NCBI GenBank assembly: GCA_031257735.1
Contig: JAIROC010000580.1
Coordinates: forward strand, 1-16,308
Origin: Bacteroidales bacterium
GTDB taxonomy: Bacteria > Bacteroidota > Bacteroidia > Bacteroidales > WCHB1-69
Length of the DNA stretch: 16,308 nt
Reading direction: 5' to 3'
Of this stretch, positions 14,193-16,308 are shown one piece after another; within the stretch, counting starts at the first letter, position 1, and every line of letters begins with the position of its first letter. The notes under the pieces are model-generated. The model made no database searches and was not told the origin of the DNA. It saw only the letters and a list, made by a program, of their open reading frames with translations. The position numbers and the translations under genes are program-made.

Positions 14193-15272
14193 ATGGATAA
14201 TATATTAGAAAATAAAGAAAAAACCCCTTTAACGGCGCTTGGAGAATTTGGCTTGATAAACCATCTGACAAAGGATATTACCATAAAAAATAAATCCACT
14301 ATCTTGGGTGTAGGAGATGACGCCGCTATTGTTGACGGCAAACAGCAATGTATGGTCGTTTCAACAGATTTATTGGTGGAAGGTATTCATTTTGACTTGC
14401 ATTACAGTCCATTGAAACATATCGGATACAAAGCAATAGCCTCTAATTTATCGGACATTGCCGCTATGAATGCCAAAGCGGAACAGGTATTGGTAAGTAT
14501 TGCTGTTTCAAATCGCTTTTCGGTGGAAGCAATTGATGAACTGTATAGTGGAATTTATGCCTGTTGTGAAAAATATGGGGTTGATCTTGTTGGGGGTGAT
14601 ACTACTTCAAGTGTCAGTGGCTTGTTCATTAGCATCACCGTATTAGGCTATACAACTAAAAGGAAAATCACCCGACGAAGTACGGCTAAAGAAAATGATT
14701 TGATTTGTGTTAGTGGTGATTTGGGGGCTGCCTATATGGGATTGTTGGTATTGGAACGAGAGAAAAAAGTCTTTTTGGAAAATCCCGAAATACAACCAGA
14801 ACTTGATGCCCACAGCTATATTCTGGAACGACAATTAAAGCCTGAACCGCGTTTGGATATTGTTGATGAGTTGAAAAGATGTGAAATTGTTCCGACTTCC
14901 ATGATTGATATTTCTGATGGTTTGGCTTCGGAGATTTTGCATATTTGTGAGCAGTCAGGAAAAGGTTGCGTGCTCTATGAAAATAAAATCCCTATTGACA
15001 CTAAAACCTATACTACTGCATTAGAATTTGGTATATTACCTTCTATTGCTGCATTGAATGGCGGTGAAGATTATGAACTCCTCTTTACTATCAAACAGAA
15101 AGATTATGAAAATATACAGGAAATAGCAAATGTAACTATCATCGGTTATATCAGGGATAAAGCAAGTGGATGTTCTTTAATTACATACGATAATAAAGCT
15201 ATATCTTTAACGGCGCAGGGATGGGATGCTTATTTGAAAGAAAAGCCTGAAAAAAGAGAGAAAAGAGAGTAA
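14193..15272 (+). CDS. thiL: Thiamine-monophosphate kinase
   Basis: A 359-residue kinase of the AIR-synthase/PurM fold that phosphorylates thiamine monophosphate to the diphosphate cofactor. Conserved ThiL motifs in order: GVGDDAAIV, STDLLVEGIHFD, SNLSDIAAMNA, LVGGDTTSS, MIDISDGLASEI and GGEDYELLFT, which cover the Mg-ATP and substrate sites. The length is usual or slightly long. The C terminus ends in a short charged repeat (EKPEKREKRE) that is probably not functional. It follows aroE by 18 bp, and a lipoprotein gene begins 35 bp downstream. Confidence 0.95.
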   Translation: MDNILENKEKTPLTALGEFGLINHLTKDITIKNKSTILGVGDDAAIVDGKQQCMVVSTDLLVEGIHFDLHYSPLKHIGYKAIASNLSDIAAMNAKAEQVLVSIAVSNRFSVEAIDELYSGIYACCEKYGVDLVGGDTTSSVSGLFISITVLGYTTKRKITRRSTAKENDLICVSGDLGAAYMGLLVLEREKKVFLENPEIQPELDAHSYILERQLKPEPRLDIVDELKRCEIVPTSMIDISDGLASEILHICEQSGKGCVLYENKIPIDTKTYTTALEFGILPSIAALNGGEDYELLFTIKQKDYENIQEIANVTIIGYIRDKASGCSLITYDNKAISLTAQGWDAYLKEKPEKREKRE

Positions 15273-15277
15273 TATCA

Positions 15278-15299
15278 TTAACTGCATTTTTTTAGTTAA
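15278..15299 (+). promoter_or_regulatory. Small hairpin overlapping the lipoprotein ribosome binding site
   Basis: TTAACT (15278-15283) pairs with AGTTAA (15294-15299), with GCATTTTTTT in the loop. The AAGGA Shine-Dalgarno starts at 15298, so the stem partly covers it. The helix is short and AT-rich, so any effect on translation would be modest. Confidence 0.3.
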
Positions 15300-15307
15300 G
15301 GAATAAT

Positions 15308-15814
15308 ATGAGACGAAGACTGTTTGATTTGTTTTGGATATGTTTGTTATTTTTGGGATGTCGTCCTGTAGTTAAATTTCCCCCAGAGCCGCAAGTGTCT
15401 TTCATTAGTCTGGAGAAAATAGATAACGGCACTCCTATAGATGACAAAGCTACTTTAATCTTGTATTTCAGGGATGGAGATGGAAATATCGGATTAAGTC
15501 CCGAAGAAAATGCCCCGCCTTTTGATACGGGATCGGTCTACAAGGATAATTTCTTTGTTAAATATTACGCAAAACGACAGGGCGAATTTGTTTCTTTTCC
15601 AGAATTCGCCTTTAATGCACGACTACCTCATTTTTCTTCCTCAAATAATTCGGAAGCGTTGGAAGGTGAAATAAAATACATGCTTTCTATAAGAAATCCA
15701 TTAGCTACGGCGCCAAATAAAGATACAATTAAGTTTGAATGTTGGTTGGTTGATAGAGATTTAAACGAAAGTAATCATGTTTTCACTTCAGAGATAGAGG
15801 TCGTCAATCACTGA
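15308..15814 (+). CDS. Small lipoprotein of unknown function
   Basis: A 168-residue protein with a basic N terminus (MRRR), a hydrophobic core and a lipobox LFLGC. Cys18 is the predicted lipid anchor, so it is an envelope lipoprotein. The mature part has a beta-rich look: PQVSFISLEKI, then ATLILYFRDGDGNIGLSPEENAPP. The latter resembles the Ig-like or calcium-loop-like segment seen in many hypothetical Bacteroidetes lipoproteins. I do not recognise a named family. It is the last gene of the probable TPR-DUF368-aroE-thiL operon. A large terminator-like structure begins 6 nt after its stop codon. Confidence 0.75.
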   Translation: MRRRLFDLFWICLLFLGCRPVVKFPPEPQVSFISLEKIDNGTPIDDKATLILYFRDGDGNIGLSPEENAPPFDTGSVYKDNFFVKYYAKRQGEFVSFPEFAFNARLPHFSSSNNSEALEGEIKYMLSIRNPLATAPNKDTIKFECWLVDRDLNESNHVFTSEIEVVNH

Positions 15815-15819
15815 AAAAG

Positions 15820-15931
15820 AAAAAAAAAGACTCCGCCGTACAATAGAGACTAATAAGAAGCGTTATTGTGATTGTAGTATTGTCATGATAATTGTTAAGA
15901 ATGGTGCAATAAGGAGAGGGTCTTTTTTTTT
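15820..15931. terminator. Large terminator-like hairpin (14-bp stem, 84-nt structured loop)
   Basis: Nine A plus GACTC (15820-15833) pair with GGGTC plus nine T (15918-15931); there is one G-U pair. The loop can fold further: ACAATA/TATTGT around 15840-15868 and ATTGTC/GATAAT around 15879-15892. The A-run and T-run make it usable in both directions. The loop is unusually long for a terminator, so a small structured RNA is an alternative. Confidence 0.5.
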
Positions 15932-15982
15932 ATTTTTGTTTCCATGGGTTTATTCTTTTCCCTTTCCTTGCACCATTTTTTT
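15900..15982 (+). terminator. Second, competing terminator hairpin
   Basis: AATGGTGC (15900-15907) pairs with GCACCATT (15970-15977). AAGGAGAGGG (15911-15920) pairs with CCCTTTCCTT (15960-15969) with one G-U pair and a 3-nt bulge, giving 18 bp in all. A T-rich run (from 15976) follows. It shares 15918-15920 with the first hairpin, so both cannot form fully at once. Confidence 0.5.
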
Positions 15983-16033
15983 CTTTTTATAAAACATACA
16001 AACTAATTATGAGTTATGACTCGAAGCATAGCG

Positions 16034-16052
16034 AAGAGCAGCGTAGCTAATT
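16034..16052. repeat. Direct copy of the AGAGCARCGYAGCTAATTA repeat
   Basis: AGAGCAGCGTAGCTAATTA matches AGAGCAACGCAGCTAATTA at 9384-9402 at 17 of 19 positions. CTAATTATGAGTTATGA, a heptamer-type relative, lies just upstream at about 16002-16018. Confidence 0.6.
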
Positions 16053-16089
16053 AGATCCTGTCTATAAAGTATAAAAAAGTAATCATCAA

Positions 16090-16130
16090 CGCCGTCCAAA
16101 CAACGCCGTCATTGCGGGCTTGCCCCGCAA
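16090..16130. repeat. GC-rich palindromic repeat, inverted relative of 8863-8889
   Basis: TTGCGGG (16112-16118) pairs with CCCGCAA (16124-16130) around loop CTTGC. The reverse complement of 16090-16116 matches 8863-8889 at 23 of 27 positions (CGCAATGAyGGCGTTGTTT core). It stands out as GC-rich in an AT-rich spacer. Confidence 0.65.
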
Positions 16131-16157
16131 CCCCTGCCTTAAAACGCGTTGTCGGAG

Positions 16158-16198
16158 TTATTTTATTTGCGTCAGCCTAACTCATAACTCATAACTTA
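16158..16198. repeat. Inverted copy of the TTATGAA/GGCTGACGCAAA repeat
   Basis: TTTGCGTCAGCCTAACTCAT followed by heptamers is the reverse complement of the 9398-9437 repeat. About 35 of 40 positions match. The two copies are about 6.7 kb apart. Confidence 0.7.
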
Positions 16199-16235
16199 TT
16201 TTTGGATAAAATGAGCATCGAATAGAAAAAAATAG

Positions 16236-16243
16236 TACCTTTG
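16236..16243 (+). promoter_or_regulatory. -7 box of a promoter for the gene at the right edge
   Basis: TACCTTTG fits TAnnTTTG and lies 40 nt before the ATG at 16284. No well-spaced -33 TTTG is evident. Confidence 0.5.
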
Positions 16244-16283
16244 CTGACATAATAGAATTTGTATAAATTAGTTTAGTTGTAAT

Positions 16284-16308
16284 ATGAAAAGTAGATTAAT
16301 AATTATAG
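16284..16308 (+). CDS. Start of a gene cut by the window edge
   Basis: ATG followed by seven codons (MKSRLIII) before the window ends. The basic-then-hydrophobic start could be a signal peptide. The support is the promoter box 40 nt upstream. The product cannot be told. Confidence 0.4.

Overview
This window looks like the chromosome of an anaerobic member of the Bacteroidales (Bacteroidetes). The evidence is the low GC content, several Bacteroidetes-type promoters (a TAnnTTTG box near -7, in some cases with TTTG or TTG near -33), weak Shine-Dalgarno sequences, lipoprotein signals, a glycogen debranching enzyme/glycosyltransferase pair and a class III (oxygen-sensitive) ribonucleotide reductase. 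I cannot name the species. About 85% of the window is ordinary housekeeping sequence. The unusual material lies in the long gene-free tracts at 8174-9519 and 15815-16283.

Layout. 116-1701 (minus): a ketoacyl-ACP synthase III-like enzyme behind a TetR regulator. 1702-2178: a divergent intergenic region with a possible 49-residue gene and a terminator. 2179-5436 (plus): a glycogen debranching enzyme followed by a glycogen-synthase-like glycosyltransferase. 5626-8173 (minus): nrdD-nrdG, class III ribonucleotide reductase and its radical-SAM activase, behind a full cobalamin riboswitch. 8510-9480: a repeat-dense tract. 9520-10527 (minus): a DUF2807 lipoprotein with a strict 19-residue cysteine ladder. 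10869-15814 (plus): a probable five-gene operon of TPR protein, DUF368/PopT-type polyprenyl-phosphate transporter, aroE, thiL and a small lipoprotein. It ends at two overlapping, mutually exclusive hairpins. The first codons of another plus-strand gene appear at the right edge.

Most interesting signals. (1) The B12 riboswitch in front of the B12-independent nrdDG predicts that a B12-dependent reductase (NrdJ) is encoded elsewhere. (2) The promoter and 5' part of that riboswitch are duplicated exactly 666 bp upstream in the same orientation. The copy keeps an intact promoter but lacks the cobalamin-binding core. (3) The tract between and beyond the copies holds an 8-bp minisatellite (3 versus 6 units), a set of short three-base-loop hairpins, a 26-bp inverted repeat, an 86-nt imperfect hairpin and REP-like GGGC hairpins. 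(4) Several of these units recur 6-7 kb away at 16034-16198, mostly in inverted orientation, so they are dispersed families. No transposase, CRISPR array, tRNA or rRNA was recognised.
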